Shown piece by piece: positions 23,020-31,054 of a stretch of 34,201 bases of DNA. Below the pieces are notes generated by a model that made no database searches, had not been told where the DNA came from, and saw only the letters and a list, made by a program, of their open reading frames with translations. The first letter of the stretch is position 1. Each line of letters starts with the position of its first letter. The stretch comes from Rothia santali. GTDB taxonomy: Bacteria; Actinomycetota; Actinomycetes; Actinomycetales; Micrococcaceae. The stretch spans positions 1 through 34,201 of the forward strand of contig NZ_JANAFB010000032.1 of assembly GCF_024199905.1 (NCBI RefSeq), written 5' to 3'. The position numbers were made by a program, and so were the translations under genes.

Positions 23020-24153
23020 ATGACCATCGACCGTGCGCAAGCGATCTTCGGCCGGCGCCCCGTCGTCCTCGCGCCCATGGCGGGCGGTCCCTCGACGCCG
23101 GAGCTGTGCGCGGCGGTGGGCGAGGCCGGGGGCCTGGGCTTCCTGGCCGGCGGCTACCTCGCCCCGGAGGCCCTCGGCGCGGCCGTCGACGCCGTCGAGG
23201 GGCTCACCGGGGCACCGTACGGGGTCAACGTGTTCGTCCCGGAGGGGGACGGGCGGCCGGAGGCGGGGACGGGGACCGGGATCGAGGCCGGGACCGGGAC
23301 CGACGCTGCGTCCAGGACCAAGTTCGCGACCGAGACTGAGTCCGCGACCCCGGTCGAGGCAGCCTACGCGGCCTACCGCGAGCGACTCATCTCCGAGGAG
23401 GCATATGCCCCGGAGGTGTTCCCTCCCGAGCCCCGCTGGTCGGCGGACCACTACGAGGAGAAGCTGGAGCTGATCCTCCGGTCCTCGGCCTCCTGTGTGT
23501 CCTTCACCTTCGGCCACCCCGACGCGGCGACGATCCGCCGCCTGCAGGAGGCCGGCAAGGCGGTCGTCCTGTACGCGACCAGCCGACCCGGCATCCGCGC
23601 GATCGCCGCCTCGGGGGCCGACGTCGTCGGGATCCAGGGCATCGCGGCGGGCGGCCACCGGGCGAGCGTGCTCGGCGTCGACGACGACTCGTCGGAGGAC
23701 GCGGCCGCTCTGACCGCCTATGCTCGCGGGATCACCGACCGCCCGATCGTCGCCGGGGGCGGGGTCGCCGGGTCCGACGACGTCGCCCGCCTCCTGCGCG
23801 CGGGGGCCCGCGCCGCCCAGGTCGGGACGCTGTTCCTGACCGCGCGCGAGGCCGGCACCAAGGCCACCCACCGCCGGGCGCTCTTGGAGCTGACGGACCG
23901 GGAGACGATGCTGACCAGGGCCTTCTCCGGGCGGGAGGCGCGCACCATCCGGAACGGATTCGCCCGGCGCCACTCCGCCGAGGCCCCGCGCCTCTACCCT
24001 CAGATCCACTACCTGACCGCGCGGATGCGCGCCGAGGCCGACGCCGCCGGGGATCCGGAGCGCCTGAACCTTTGGGCCGGGAAGGGATTCGCCGCGTGCC
24101 GGGAGGTCGAGGCGGCCCGGCTGGTCGAGGAGCTCACCCCCTCGGGGCGGTGA
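23020..24153 (+). CDS. Nitronate monooxygenase family (FMN-dependent 2-nitropropane dioxygenase-like)
   Basis: The 377-residue TIM-barrel flavoprotein probably oxidises nitronates (for example propionate 3-nitronate) to carbonyls and nitrite. The ATG at 23020 follows GGAGGA. Family features are VVLAPMAGGPSTPELCAAV at the N-terminus, GLGFLAGGYL, ASGADVVGIQGIAAGGHR with the catalytic-type His, PIVAGGGVAGSDDVARLL and GARAAQVGTLFL (FMN phosphate site). Residues 76-111 are a low-complexity insert with repeated Gly-Thr-Gly-Thr and Thr-Glu, encoded by GGGACCGGGA-like repeats, between beta strands where families usually have a short loop. The nearby acyl-CoA synthetase and dehydrogenase are on the opposite strand, so there is no operon link. 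A hairpin follows the stop. Confidence 0.87.
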   Translation: MTIDRAQAIFGRRPVVLAPMAGGPSTPELCAAVGEAGGLGFLAGGYLAPEALGAAVDAVEGLTGAPYGVNVFVPEGDGRPEAGTGTGIEAGTGTDAASRTKFATETESATPVEAAYAAYRERLISEEAYAPEVFPPEPRWSADHYEEKLELILRSSASCVSFTFGHPDAATIRRLQEAGKAVVLYATSRPGIRAIAASGADVVGIQGIAAGGHRASVLGVDDDSSEDAAALTAYARGITDRPIVAGGGVAGSDDVARLLRAGARAAQVGTLFLTAREAGTKATHRRALLELTDRETMLTRAFSGREARTIRNGFARRHSAEAPRLYPQIHYLTARMRAEADAAGDPERLNLWAGKGFAACREVEAARLVEELTPSGR

Positions 24154-24158
24154 GGCAC

Positions 24159-24177
24159 GATGGGCGGGAAGCCCGTC
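24159..24177. terminator. Hairpin after the nitronate monooxygenase-like gene
   Basis: GATGGGC (24159-24165) pairs with GCCCGTC (24171-24177; one G-T pair) around a GGGAA loop. It sits between convergent genes, five bases past the plus-strand stop and 28 bases past the minus-strand antitoxin stop. No T-run. Confidence 0.5.
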
Positions 24178-24205
24178 TCACCGGGACGCGGAAGGAAGGC
24201 CCCGG

Positions 24206-24535
24206 TCAGTCCTCTGAGATCGAGGGGGCGGCCGGGGCGAACGTGAGCGTGACGCCGAGGGCGGCCGCGAGCCGGTGCAGGGTCGCGTACGTGGGGTTGG
24301 CGCGCCCCCTCTCGATACGGCTGATCTCCGCCTGCTGGACGCCCGCCGCCTCCGCCAGCGCGGGCTGCGTCATGCGGCGGCTCCCCCGGACGCCGGCGAG
24401 CTGCCTTCCCAGCTCCTGCCGAGCCTCGAGCTCGGCACGGTACGACTCGGCGGCGGCGCGGTGCACCACGCGGGCGTCGTCGGACCAGCCCGCCTGCGCC
24501 TCGGAGGCCAGATCGTTGAACTGACGAGTGCCCAT
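24206..24535 (-). CDS. XRE-family helix-turn-helix antitoxin (HigA-like)
   Basis: The 109-residue protein starts at ATG 24535. The helix-turn-helix covers about residues 46-85: RRMTQPALAEAAGVQQAEIS followed by RIERGRANPTYATLHRLAAA, the XRE pattern that ends in xRIExGxxxPtxxTLxrla. The N-terminal 40 residues are an Ala/Arg-rich helix. It follows a Gp49/HigB-like toxin gene and is separated from it by 70 bases holding its own promoter and an inverted repeat, so autoregulation by binding that site is likely. The order (toxin first, antitoxin second) is the HigBA arrangement. No base-composition break is seen apart from the AT-rich promoter gap. Confidence 0.88.
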   Translation of the reverse strand: MGTRQFNDLASEAQAGWSDDARVVHRAAAESYRAELEARQELGRQLAGVRGSRRMTQPALAEAAGVQQAEISRIERGRANPTYATLHRLAAALGVTLTFAPAAPSISED

Positions 24536-24565
24536 GGTGGAATCCCTTCTGCCGCTTACCCTTGA

Positions 24566-24594
24566 ATTATGTGCTTTAAAACATAACCGGTCAA
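24566..24594 (-). promoter_or_regulatory. Promoter with overlapping inverted repeat for the antitoxin gene
   Basis: On the minus strand TTGACC (24594-24589) and CATAAT (24571-24566) are 17 bases apart, each with five of six consensus bases. This is the best promoter in the window. The spacer and -10 contain an inverted repeat TTATGT/ACATAA (24567-24572 and 24581-24586), a plausible operator for the antitoxin. The site lies within the 70-base gap between toxin stop and antitoxin start. Confidence 0.8.
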
Positions 24595-24605
24595 GTGGGT
24601 GGCGG

Positions 24606-25034
24606 TCACCCTCGGCGTTTCCACTGCGCCAATTCCCGTCGTGCGGCCTTGATCCCCCGCTCCTGGCGCCGCTTCGAGGGGTCCCTGTTCTTGTCGTACC
24701 CGCCCAGGAGCAGGATGACCCGACGACCGTGGAACGTGCAGAAGACGCGAAGGAGCACGGGACGATCGCCGACATCGTCGAATCGACCCGCCTCCTGGGG
24801 TGCGAATTCGCGCAGCAGCGTGCGCAGGGAACGCCGCACCCGGAACTCGTACAGGCCGCCGCCCAACGGCTTGCCCCACTCGCTTCTGCACATGTCCGTC
24901 CCCAAGGGTTCCAAGACGTTCTGCACGGCGGCGACGAGCACGGCCTGCTCGTACTCGCCGAGCCCTCGGAAGAAACGTTCGAAGCGCCCACGGTCGTCGT
25001 ATTCGACGGTCCACGCGCCGGTCGGATGGCTCAT
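24606..25034 (-). CDS. Gp49/HigB-like (RelE-superfamily, DUF891-type) toxin
   Basis: The 142-residue basic protein begins at ATG 25034; an upstream in-frame start at 25109 adds 25 residues without family character. The C-terminal half has the RelE/Gp49 core: LYEFRVRRSLRTLLREFAP, VLLRVFCTFHGRRVILLLGG, then YDKNRDPSKRRQERGIKAAR with a long basic helix ARRELAQWKRR at the end. This family cuts mRNA on or off the ribosome, and the Arg/Lys-rich YDKxxxxxxxxE region matches the HigB-type active face. It is followed by its antitoxin. The start has no strong ribosome-binding site and a TAGGCT -10-like element sits 7 bases upstream. Confidence 0.82.
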   Translation of the reverse strand: MSHPTGAWTVEYDDRGRFERFFRGLGEYEQAVLVAAVQNVLEPLGTDMCRSEWGKPLGGGLYEFRVRRSLRTLLREFAPQEAGRFDDVGDRPVLLRVFCTFHGRRVILLLGGYDKNRDPSKRRQERGIKAARRELAQWKRRG

Positions 25035-25160
25035 GGTCGCGAGCCTACCGAGGCCATCCCCCGGTGCGCCCCGAACCGGTGCACCTGTGGACGCCGTCTC
25101 GGCACACACCCGGTCGCGTCAGGATGAGATGACGTCACGGACCGAGAACGCGAGCGACTC

Positions 25161-25191
25161 GGGCCCGCCCCTCCCCCGAGAGGGCGGGCCC
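25161..25191 (-). terminator. Terminator hairpin of the GH32 operon
   Basis: GGGCCCGCCC (25161-25170) pairs perfectly with GGGCGGGCCC (25182-25191), with a CTC/GAG pairing inside. It lies nine bases past the GH32 stop. The remainder of the gap to the toxin gene (25035-25160) shows no other clear signal. Confidence 0.8.
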
Positions 25192-25199
25192 CGCCGCGC

Positions 25200-26705
25200 T
25201 CAGTCCTCGGCCCAGGCCGAGCGCAGCCGGTGCACCGTCAGCGACTCCACCGCGATGGTCCCGGACTCCGAGCTCAGCACCGCCGCGCGCGGCCCCTCGG
25301 CCGGGAACGCGAAGGAGGTGACGGACTCGGCGCCGCCGTTCACGAAGACCTCGACCGAGCCGCGGTCCACCAGGACCCGCAGCGCGAGCCGGTCCCCGCC
25401 CGGGTACGGGGCGCCGCGGTAGCCGCGGTCCCCGTGCGCGGCGGCGTGGCGGTCCACCACGACGCGGCCGATGAGGTCGTCGTAGGCGACCATCGTGTGA
25501 CTGCCGTCCGGCGTCAGGCCCAGCTTGAGCGCGACCCGCTCGGAGGTGGTCCGCGCGAGGTCCACCTCGAGCTCGATCTCGTAGGCCGCGGCGTCGTCGA
25601 GGAGGACGACGTCGTCGTTCAGGGCCACCTCGAAGGCGCCGAGCTCGCGGGAGTCGGCGCGCAGGCGCTCGACCTCCGCGACCGGCCGGTTGCGCAGCCG
25701 CAGGTCGGCGTCGAGGGTCAGCTCGCGGGGGACGGTCAGCTGGCCGCACCACGCGTCCTCGGCCTGGGTGGCCACGGGGATCTCGAAGGAGCCCATCCAG
25801 CCGAAGGCGATGCGCCGGCCGTCCGGGGCCTCGAAGGTCTGCGGCGCGTAGAACTGGTGCCCCCAGTCCACGAGGCGGTAGTCGGTGAGCTGGCGGAAGT
25901 CCCCGCCCGGCTCCCACTCCCCGACGACGTACCCGGCGTTGTGCGTGTTCCGCGCCCGGAAGCCGTCCCTGCTGGGCCCCATGGGGCAGTACAGGATGAC
26001 CCACTTGTCCCCGAGCGGGAACATGTCCGGGCACTCGAGCATGAAGGCCTCGGGGTCCGGGTCGCGGAAGAGGATCCGGTCGAACTCCCAGTCGAGCAGG
26101 TTCTCCGAGCGGTACAGCCAGACCTCGCCGCGGTTCTCCGCCGAGCAGGCGCCGAAGACCATCCACCAGGTCCCGCCCGAACGCCAGACCTTGGGGTCGC
26201 GGAAGTGCAGCAAGTCCTCGGGACCCTCGACGACGACGCCGCGCTTCTCGAAGGTCACGCCGTCCTCGGAGACGGCCAGGCACTGGACCTGGAGGTTCCC
26301 CTCGTCCTCGTTGACGCCGTTGCGCCAGCGGTGGCCGGTGTAGAAGGCGTAGAGCAGCCCGTCGTCGCCGACCACGGCCGAGCCGGAGAACACGCCGTCG
26401 CGGTCCGCCTCCAGCGTGGGCGCCAGCGCGATGGGCTCGCGGCGCCAGGTCACCAGGTCCTCGCTGGACACGTGGCCCCAGTGCATCATGTGGTGCTGCG
26501 CGCTGGCCGGGTTGTGCTGGAAGTAGACCTGGTACCGGCCCCGGAAGAAGCTAAGGCCGTTGGGGTCGTTGATCCACCCGGCCGGGGCCGCGATGTGGAA
26601 GCTCGGGTACCAGCGGTCCTTGCGGCCGCGGCGGAGCTCGGCGTTGGCCTCCTCGGCCAGACGGAGCTGCTCGGGCAGGTTCAGCGAGACGGTCTGCTCG
26701 GTCAT
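25200..26705 (-). CDS. Glycoside hydrolase family 32 (intracellular sucrose/fructoside hydrolase)
   Basis: The 501-residue protein hydrolyses terminal beta-fructosides such as sucrose. Catalytic residues are visible: nucleophile Asp47 in WINDPNG (44-50), transition-state Asp in FRDP (168-171), and acid/base Glu224 in ECPDMF. The C-terminal third is the typical beta-sandwich module (VSFAFPAEGP-like SVTSFAFPAEG). There is no signal peptide, so it acts in the cytoplasm on imported sugar. Since the adjacent permease is a proton symporter and not a PTS component, free sucrose rather than sucrose-6-phosphate is the likely substrate. ATG 26705 begins 2 bases after the permease stop. Codon usage matches the surroundings. 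Confidence 0.93.
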   Translation of the reverse strand: MTEQTVSLNLPEQLRLAEEANAELRRGRKDRWYPSFHIAAPAGWINDPNGLSFFRGRYQVYFQHNPASAQHHMMHWGHVSSEDLVTWRREPIALAPTLEADRDGVFSGSAVVGDDGLLYAFYTGHRWRNGVNEDEGNLQVQCLAVSEDGVTFEKRGVVVEGPEDLLHFRDPKVWRSGGTWWMVFGACSAENRGEVWLYRSENLLDWEFDRILFRDPDPEAFMLECPDMFPLGDKWVILYCPMGPSRDGFRARNTHNAGYVVGEWEPGGDFRQLTDYRLVDWGHQFYAPQTFEAPDGRRIAFGWMGSFEIPVATQAEDAWCGQLTVPRELTLDADLRLRNRPVAEVERLRADSRELGAFEVALNDDVVLLDDAAAYEIELEVDLARTTSERVALKLGLTPDGSHTMVAYDDLIGRVVVDRHAAAHGDRGYRGAPYPGGDRLALRVLVDRGSVEVFVNGGAESVTSFAFPAEGPRAAVLSSESGTIAVESLTVHRLRSAWAED

Positions 26706-26707
26706 CT

Positions 26708-28021
26708 CTAGACCTCTTCCTTTTCCTTGGACGGGGCGGCGGTGGCGCCGCGGCGGACGAACGGGTCGCCGTGGACGTACTGGTCGTCCCTCTTGAGGAC
26801 GAGCAGCCCGTAGATCCCGGCGATCAGCACGATCCCGGAGATCACGAAGAACGTGGGCTGGTAGCCGATGCCGTCGCGCAGGGCGCCGAGCATCGGGGAC
26901 AGGATGATGTTGCCGACCTGCGAGGCGACCTGGAACCCCACCATGTACATCGTCGCCGACAGCGCCGGGTTGAAGTGCAGGGTGAAGTACCGGAAGACCG
27001 GCAGTATGCACAGCGCGACCTCGGGGGCGTGGAACATCTTGACGAAGGAGATGACGACCGGGTCGTCGAAGACGGCGCAGCCGAGGATGCGCAGGAACAT
27101 CACGAGCATGCCGAGCATCAGGGTGTTCTTGACCCCGATCCGGTGCATCAGCAGGGGCACCAGGCCCAGCATGATCGCCTCGAGGAAGACCTGCACCGAG
27201 TTCAGCACGCCGTAGACCTGCTGCCCGCGCTCGGGCGAGTCGAAGAGCAGGGTGTAGAACTCGGGGAACATCTGCTGGTCGAAGACGGTGTAGAAGGTCC
27301 AGGACAGCAGGACGAAGACGATCATGGCCCACAGGGCCGGGGAGCGCAGCACGCCGGCCATCTCGCGCAGGCCGGGGGTGTTCTCGGCCTTGGTCGGGTC
27401 CACCGTGGTGGCGTGGTCCCGGGGCACGGCCGGGCTCTTCCAGAACAGCAGCACCAGCAGGCAGAGCAGGCCGAAGACCGAGCCGAGCCAGAAGTTCAGC
27501 GCCGGGTTGACGGTGAACAGGAAGCCCGCGACCAGCGCGACGACGGCGTAGCCGAACGAACCCCACATGCGGGCCTGGCCGTACTCGTAGTTGAAGGTGC
27601 GGCTCAGGCGCTCGGAGAACGCCTCGAGCAGGCCCGCGGCGGCCATGAACCCGGCCGAGAGGACGACGGCGCCCGCGACGACGCCGAGCAGGAAGGAGCT
27701 CTCGAGCAGCGGCCGGTAGACCCAGATCGCGAACGGCCCGATCAGCGTCATGATCGCCGAGGCGAAGACCACCAGGTGCCGCTTGATCCGAAGCCGGTCC
27801 TGCAGCGTGCCGTAGAGCAGCATGATGATCAGGGTGCCGGCCGAGTTGACCGAGTAGATGGTGCCGACCTGCGAGCCGTTGAGGCCCAGTCCCGAGTCGG
27901 GGTCGGTGAGCCAGATCTGGAAGAAGGACCACCACACGCCCCACGAGGCGAAGAACAGCAGCAGCGTCAACGAGCTCTGCAGGTACGAGGGGTTCTTGAA
28001 GGTCGTAGAGGAAAGGGCCAC
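26708..28021 (-). CDS. Oligosaccharide:H+ symporter MFS permease (sucrose-permease-like)
   Basis: The 437-residue protein has 12 predicted membrane helices and belongs to the LacY/CscB/RafB group of major facilitators. Characteristic elements are the N-terminal SLTLLLFFASWGVWWSFFQIW, GTIYSVNSAGTLIIMLLYGTL with LQDRL, NYEYGQARMWGSFGYAVVAL after helix 4 and PAVPRDHA-like loop. The GTG start at 28021 has AAGGAG seven bases upstream. It is co-transcribed with the GH32 gene two bases downstream, and a LacI regulator is divergent. The expected substrate is sucrose or a related beta-fructoside. A charged tail (SKEKEEV) follows the last helix. Confidence 0.88.
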   Translation of the reverse strand: MALSSTTFKNPSYLQSSLTLLLFFASWGVWWSFFQIWLTDPDSGLGLNGSQVGTIYSVNSAGTLIIMLLYGTLQDRLRIKRHLVVFASAIMTLIGPFAIWVYRPLLESSFLLGVVAGAVVLSAGFMAAAGLLEAFSERLSRTFNYEYGQARMWGSFGYAVVALVAGFLFTVNPALNFWLGSVFGLLCLLVLLFWKSPAVPRDHATTVDPTKAENTPGLREMAGVLRSPALWAMIVFVLLSWTFYTVFDQQMFPEFYTLLFDSPERGQQVYGVLNSVQVFLEAIMLGLVPLLMHRIGVKNTLMLGMLVMFLRILGCAVFDDPVVISFVKMFHAPEVALCILPVFRYFTLHFNPALSATMYMVGFQVASQVGNIILSPMLGALRDGIGYQPTFFVISGIVLIAGIYGLLVLKRDDQYVHGDPFVRRGATAAPSKEKEEV

Positions 28022-28074
28022 GTTGCCGCTCCTTGATGTTCTGGGATGAGGCTCCGCGCTGAGGCCTCTGGTCG

Positions 28075-28094
28075 CTGATAAATCGACTTAGCAG
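28075..28094. promoter_or_regulatory. 20-bp palindromic LacI-type operator
   Basis: CTG-N-TAA-N-TCGA-N-TTA-N-CAG, 20 bases centred on a CG step (between 28084 and 28085), is symmetric in 16 of 20 positions. A central CG is typical of LacI-family operators. It lies 3-22 bases downstream of the permease -10 element, covering the expected transcription start, which fits repression of the permease-GH32 operon by the divergent LacI protein. Confidence 0.85.
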
Positions 28095-28096
28095 GT

Positions 28097-28125
28097 ACGG
28101 TAGCACCGATTTGCGCGGGTGTCAC
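28097..28125 (-). promoter_or_regulatory. Promoter of the permease-GH32 operon
   Basis: On the minus strand GTGACA (28125-28120) and TACCGT (28102-28097) are separated by 17 bases; TACCGT keeps the conserved TA...T of actinobacterial -10 elements. The LacI-type operator begins three bases downstream. Together with the AAGGAG ribosome-binding site, this accounts for the leader of the symporter gene. Confidence 0.7.
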
Positions 28126-28213
28126 CCGTCACGTGGGCGTCCCGGGGGCCGCTAGAGTGTGGGAGACGCGCGGAACCCCCGCGCGGCATGGCACGACGTG
28201 CCGGAGGAACGGA

Positions 28214-29239
28214 ATGAACAAGAGGGCCACCCAGGCCGACGTCGCCCGCGAGGCGGGGCTGTCGGTCACCACGGTCAGCCTCGTGCTCAACGGGCGCGAG
28301 AACACGAGGATCTCGGAGGAGGCCGCCGCCCGGGTCCGCGAGGCCGCGGAACGGCTGAACTACTCCCCCGACCCCACGGCCCGCAGCCTCCGCACCGGCA
28401 AGACCCGCTCGCTGGCCTTCATCTCCGACGACGTCACGGTGACCCGCTACGCCTCGGCGATGATCCGCGGCGCCCTCGACGCCGCCGAGGAGCGCGGCTA
28501 CACGATCCTCATGGCCGAGGTGGGCGAGCACCCGGAGCGCCTCGAGAAGGTGGTGGACTCGATGCTGGAGCGCCGCGTCGACGGCCTCCTGTTCGGCCTG
28601 ATGAGCGCGCGCCGGGTGGACCTGCCCGCCCTGCCGCGGGGGAAGCGGGCCCTGCTGGTCAACGGCACCTCCGCGGGGCTGCCCTCGATCCTGCCCGCCG
28701 AGCACGACGCCGGGCAGGCCGCCGTCCGCCGCCTCCTGGAGGCCGGGCACCGGCGCATCGCCTTCATCGGCCGCTCCCCGAGGGTCTACGACCCCTACCT
28801 CTCGGCCACCATCCCCCAGCGCTACGCGGGGATCGACGCCGCCCTGGCCGCCGCGGGCCTGCGGTTCGCCGACGAGGTCGAGGGGCACGAGTGGGAGCCC
28901 GAGCTGGGCTACCGGGGGACGCGGCGGCTGCTGGAGCGGGCGGCGTCGTTCACGGCGATCCTCGCGGCCAACGACCGGGTCGCCTTCGGCGCGTACCAGG
29001 CCCTGCAGGAGGGCGGGCTGCGGGTCCCGGACGACGTCGCGGTCATGTCCTTCGACGACGAGCAGCTGGCGACCTACCTGCACCCCGCCCTGACCACGAT
29101 GCGGCTGCCCTACCGGGAGATGGGCAGCCTGGGCGTGCGGATGCTGCTCGAGGGCGAGGAGCCCGTGCCGGACGCCGCGACGCTGGTGCCGATGCCGCTG
29201 GTCGAGCGGGAGTCGGTGGGGCCGCCGCGGGAGGGGTGA
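28214..29239 (+). CDS. LacI-family transcriptional regulator of the sucrose-type cassette
   Basis: The 341-residue regulator starts at ATG 28214, preceded by GGAGGAACGGA. The N-terminal helix-turn-helix is clear: [20 protein letters not shown] (5-24) plus the hinge-helix region [15 protein letters not shown]. The rest is the periplasmic-binding-protein-like sensor domain ([20 protein letters not shown] and [19 protein letters not shown]). Gene context makes it the repressor of the divergent symporter-GH32 operon, acting at the 28075-28094 operator; the inducer is probably sucrose or a fructosyl sugar. Its own promoter is not clear: TAGAGT at 28153-28158 is a possible -10. Confidence 0.92.
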   Translation: MNKRATQADVAREAGLSVTTVSLVLNGRENTRISEEAAARVREAAERLNYSPDPTARSLRTGKTRSLAFISDDVTVTRYASAMIRGALDAAEERGYTILMAEVGEHPERLEKVVDSMLERRVDGLLFGLMSARRVDLPALPRGKRALLVNGTSAGLPSILPAEHDAGQAAVRRLLEAGHRRIAFIGRSPRVYDPYLSATIPQRYAGIDAALAAAGLRFADEVEGHEWEPELGYRGTRRLLERAASFTAILAANDRVAFGAYQALQEGGLRVPDDVAVMSFDDEQLATYLHPALTTMRLPYREMGSLGVRMLLEGEEPVPDAATLVPMPLVERESVGPPREG

Positions 29240-29307
29240 GAACGGCCCGCCGCAGGCCGGGAGCCGGGCTGCGACCCCGCCCGAGCGCGTGCCGGGACCG
29301 AGTCCGC

Positions 29308-29324
29308 GGGCCGGCTCGCGGCCC
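29308..29324. terminator. Hairpin between lacI and the ABC permease gene
   Basis: GGGCCG (29308-29313) pairs with CGGCCC (29319-29324) around GCTCG. It sits between convergent genes just before the permease stop; a longer GAGCCGGG...CCCGGCTC pairing also exists in 29268-29329. No T-run. The 88-base gap shows nothing else. Confidence 0.4.
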
Positions 29325-29327
29325 GGC

Positions 29328-31051
29328 TCACGCCCTCCGCGAGGACAGCGAGACCGCCAGGACCGACAGCGCGATCAGGGCGAGCATCGGCGCCGCCGCG
29401 ACCCACGGGGCGCGCTCAATGTAGTCGATGCCCTCGTTGAGCAGCAGGCCCCAGTCCGGCGTCGGCGGCTGCGGCCCCAGCCCCAGGAAGCCCAGCGCCG
29501 CGAGCGCCAGGGCGGTGCCGGGCAGGCGCAGCATCGCGTGCCGGAACACCGGGCCCGCGACGCCGGGCAGCAGCTTGGTCAGCACCAGCCGCGGCCTGGA
29601 GACCCCCAGCAGCGGGGCCATCCGCGAGTAGGCGGTCGCGTTGGCCTCCTCGACCAGCGACGCCGCGTGGGCGGCCAGCGGGGCCCACGAGACGGCGAGC
29701 ACCGCGATCACCGCCCCCTGCGCGCTCGGGCCCATCAGGGCGGCCACGACCATGCCGGCGAGGACCGGGGGCACGGCGTTGGCGGCCTCGAAGGGCCCCG
29801 CGCTCAGAGCCGGCACGGTGCCGGCGAGCATCCCGATCGCCCAGCAGACCAGCACGGCGACCAGGGCCAGCAGGATCGTGGTCAGCGCGCCCTGACCCAC
29901 GCGCGCCAGGACGTCGCGGCCGGAGGCGTCGGCCCCCAGCGCGGCCGTCCCGCCGCCCGTGCCCTCGGCACCCGGCGCGGCGAGCCGCGGCAGGTCCGCG
30001 CCGTAGGCGTCCAGGGCGCGCCCAGCGCGATCACCGCGACCAGGACGGCCGCGCACACCGCGGGCACGACCCACCAGCCGCGCCGCAGCACCGCGGCCCG
30101 CCGCCCCGACGTCATCGCCTGGGCGGCCAGCGCGGGCCCCAGCAGCCACCGGCTCAGCACCCGGCTGCCGGATCCGGCCAGCACGCCCACGACCAGCAGG
30201 ACGATCACGCTGGCCTGCAGCATCGGCAGGTCGCTGCTCGACGCCGCCCCGAGCGCCGTGCGCCCGAGCCCCGGCACCGTGAAGATCTGCTCGACCGCGA
30301 CCGCGCCGCCCGTCAGCCCGACCATGATCAGCCCCATCTGGGGCAGCACGGCGGGGACCGCGCGCCGCAGCACGCCCCGCAGGATCTCCCCGCGGCCCCA
30401 GCCGGACATGATCCAGGTCTGGACCCACGGCTCGCGGTAGGCCGTGGTGATGGCCTCGGCCAGCAGGCGGCCCAGCAGCCCGCCCGCCGGGACGCCCATG
30501 GCCAGGGCCGGCAGCACCACGTGCACCGGCGAGCCCCACCCGTACGGGGGCAGGATCCCCAGCCACACCGAGAGCAGGATGAGCAGGACCGCGCCGAGCA
30601 GGAACTCGGGCAGCGCGGTCAGCGCCGCGCTGAGCGCGCCCGAGCCCGCGGCGGGCCGCCCGCGCATCCCGGCCCGTGCCGGGCCGAGGCACACGAGCAC
30701 CGCGATCACGAGCGCCACGAGGATCGCGACGCCCATGAGCAGCAGCGAGACCCCCAGCGCGGAGAGGATGGAGGGGCCCACGGGCGCCCCGGAGACCCAC
30801 GACGTGCCGAGGTCCCCGTGCAGGAGCCGGCCGAACCACAGGCCGAGGGTCTGCCAGGCCGTCTCGCCGAGGCCGAGGTCCCGGCGGACGGCGTCGAGCG
30901 CTTCCTGGGTCATGAGCTGCTCCGAGGAGCGGGCGCGCAGCACCGCGGTCGCGGGGTCCTGGCCCGAGAGGAAGGGCAGCATGCCGACGAAGCACACCAC
31001 GGCCGCCGCGGTCAGCAGCCGGGAGGCCGCCGGGACGAGGGAACGGCGCAT
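29328..31051 (-). CDS. Fused ABC transporter permease (OppB-OppC type), one apparent frameshift
   Basis: The first half (from ATG 31051, about residues 1-320) is an OppB/DppB-type permease with six helices, LHGDLGTSWVSG and the ATPase-contact loop YREPWVQTWIMSGWGRGEIL. The second begins with an OppC N-terminal helix (WWVVPAVCAAVLVAVIAL) and continues in another frame with LGADASGRDVLARVGQGALT, a hallmark OppC start, ANATAYSRMAPLLGVSRPRL and GFLGLGPQPPTPDWGLLL. The switch is at about 30021-30023; adding one C restores a 574-residue single chain. Such B-C fusions exist in actinobacterial peptide/nickel importers. The gene starts 3 bases after the substrate-binding protein and needs the ATPase upstream to work. 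Confidence 0.85.
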
Positions 31052-31054
31052 CGC

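Noticed and set aside
25200-28106. A single 968-codon GH32 gene
   Set aside because: The upstream part is the symporter gene in a wrong frame. The GH32 protein begins at ATG 26705, directly after the symporter stop.
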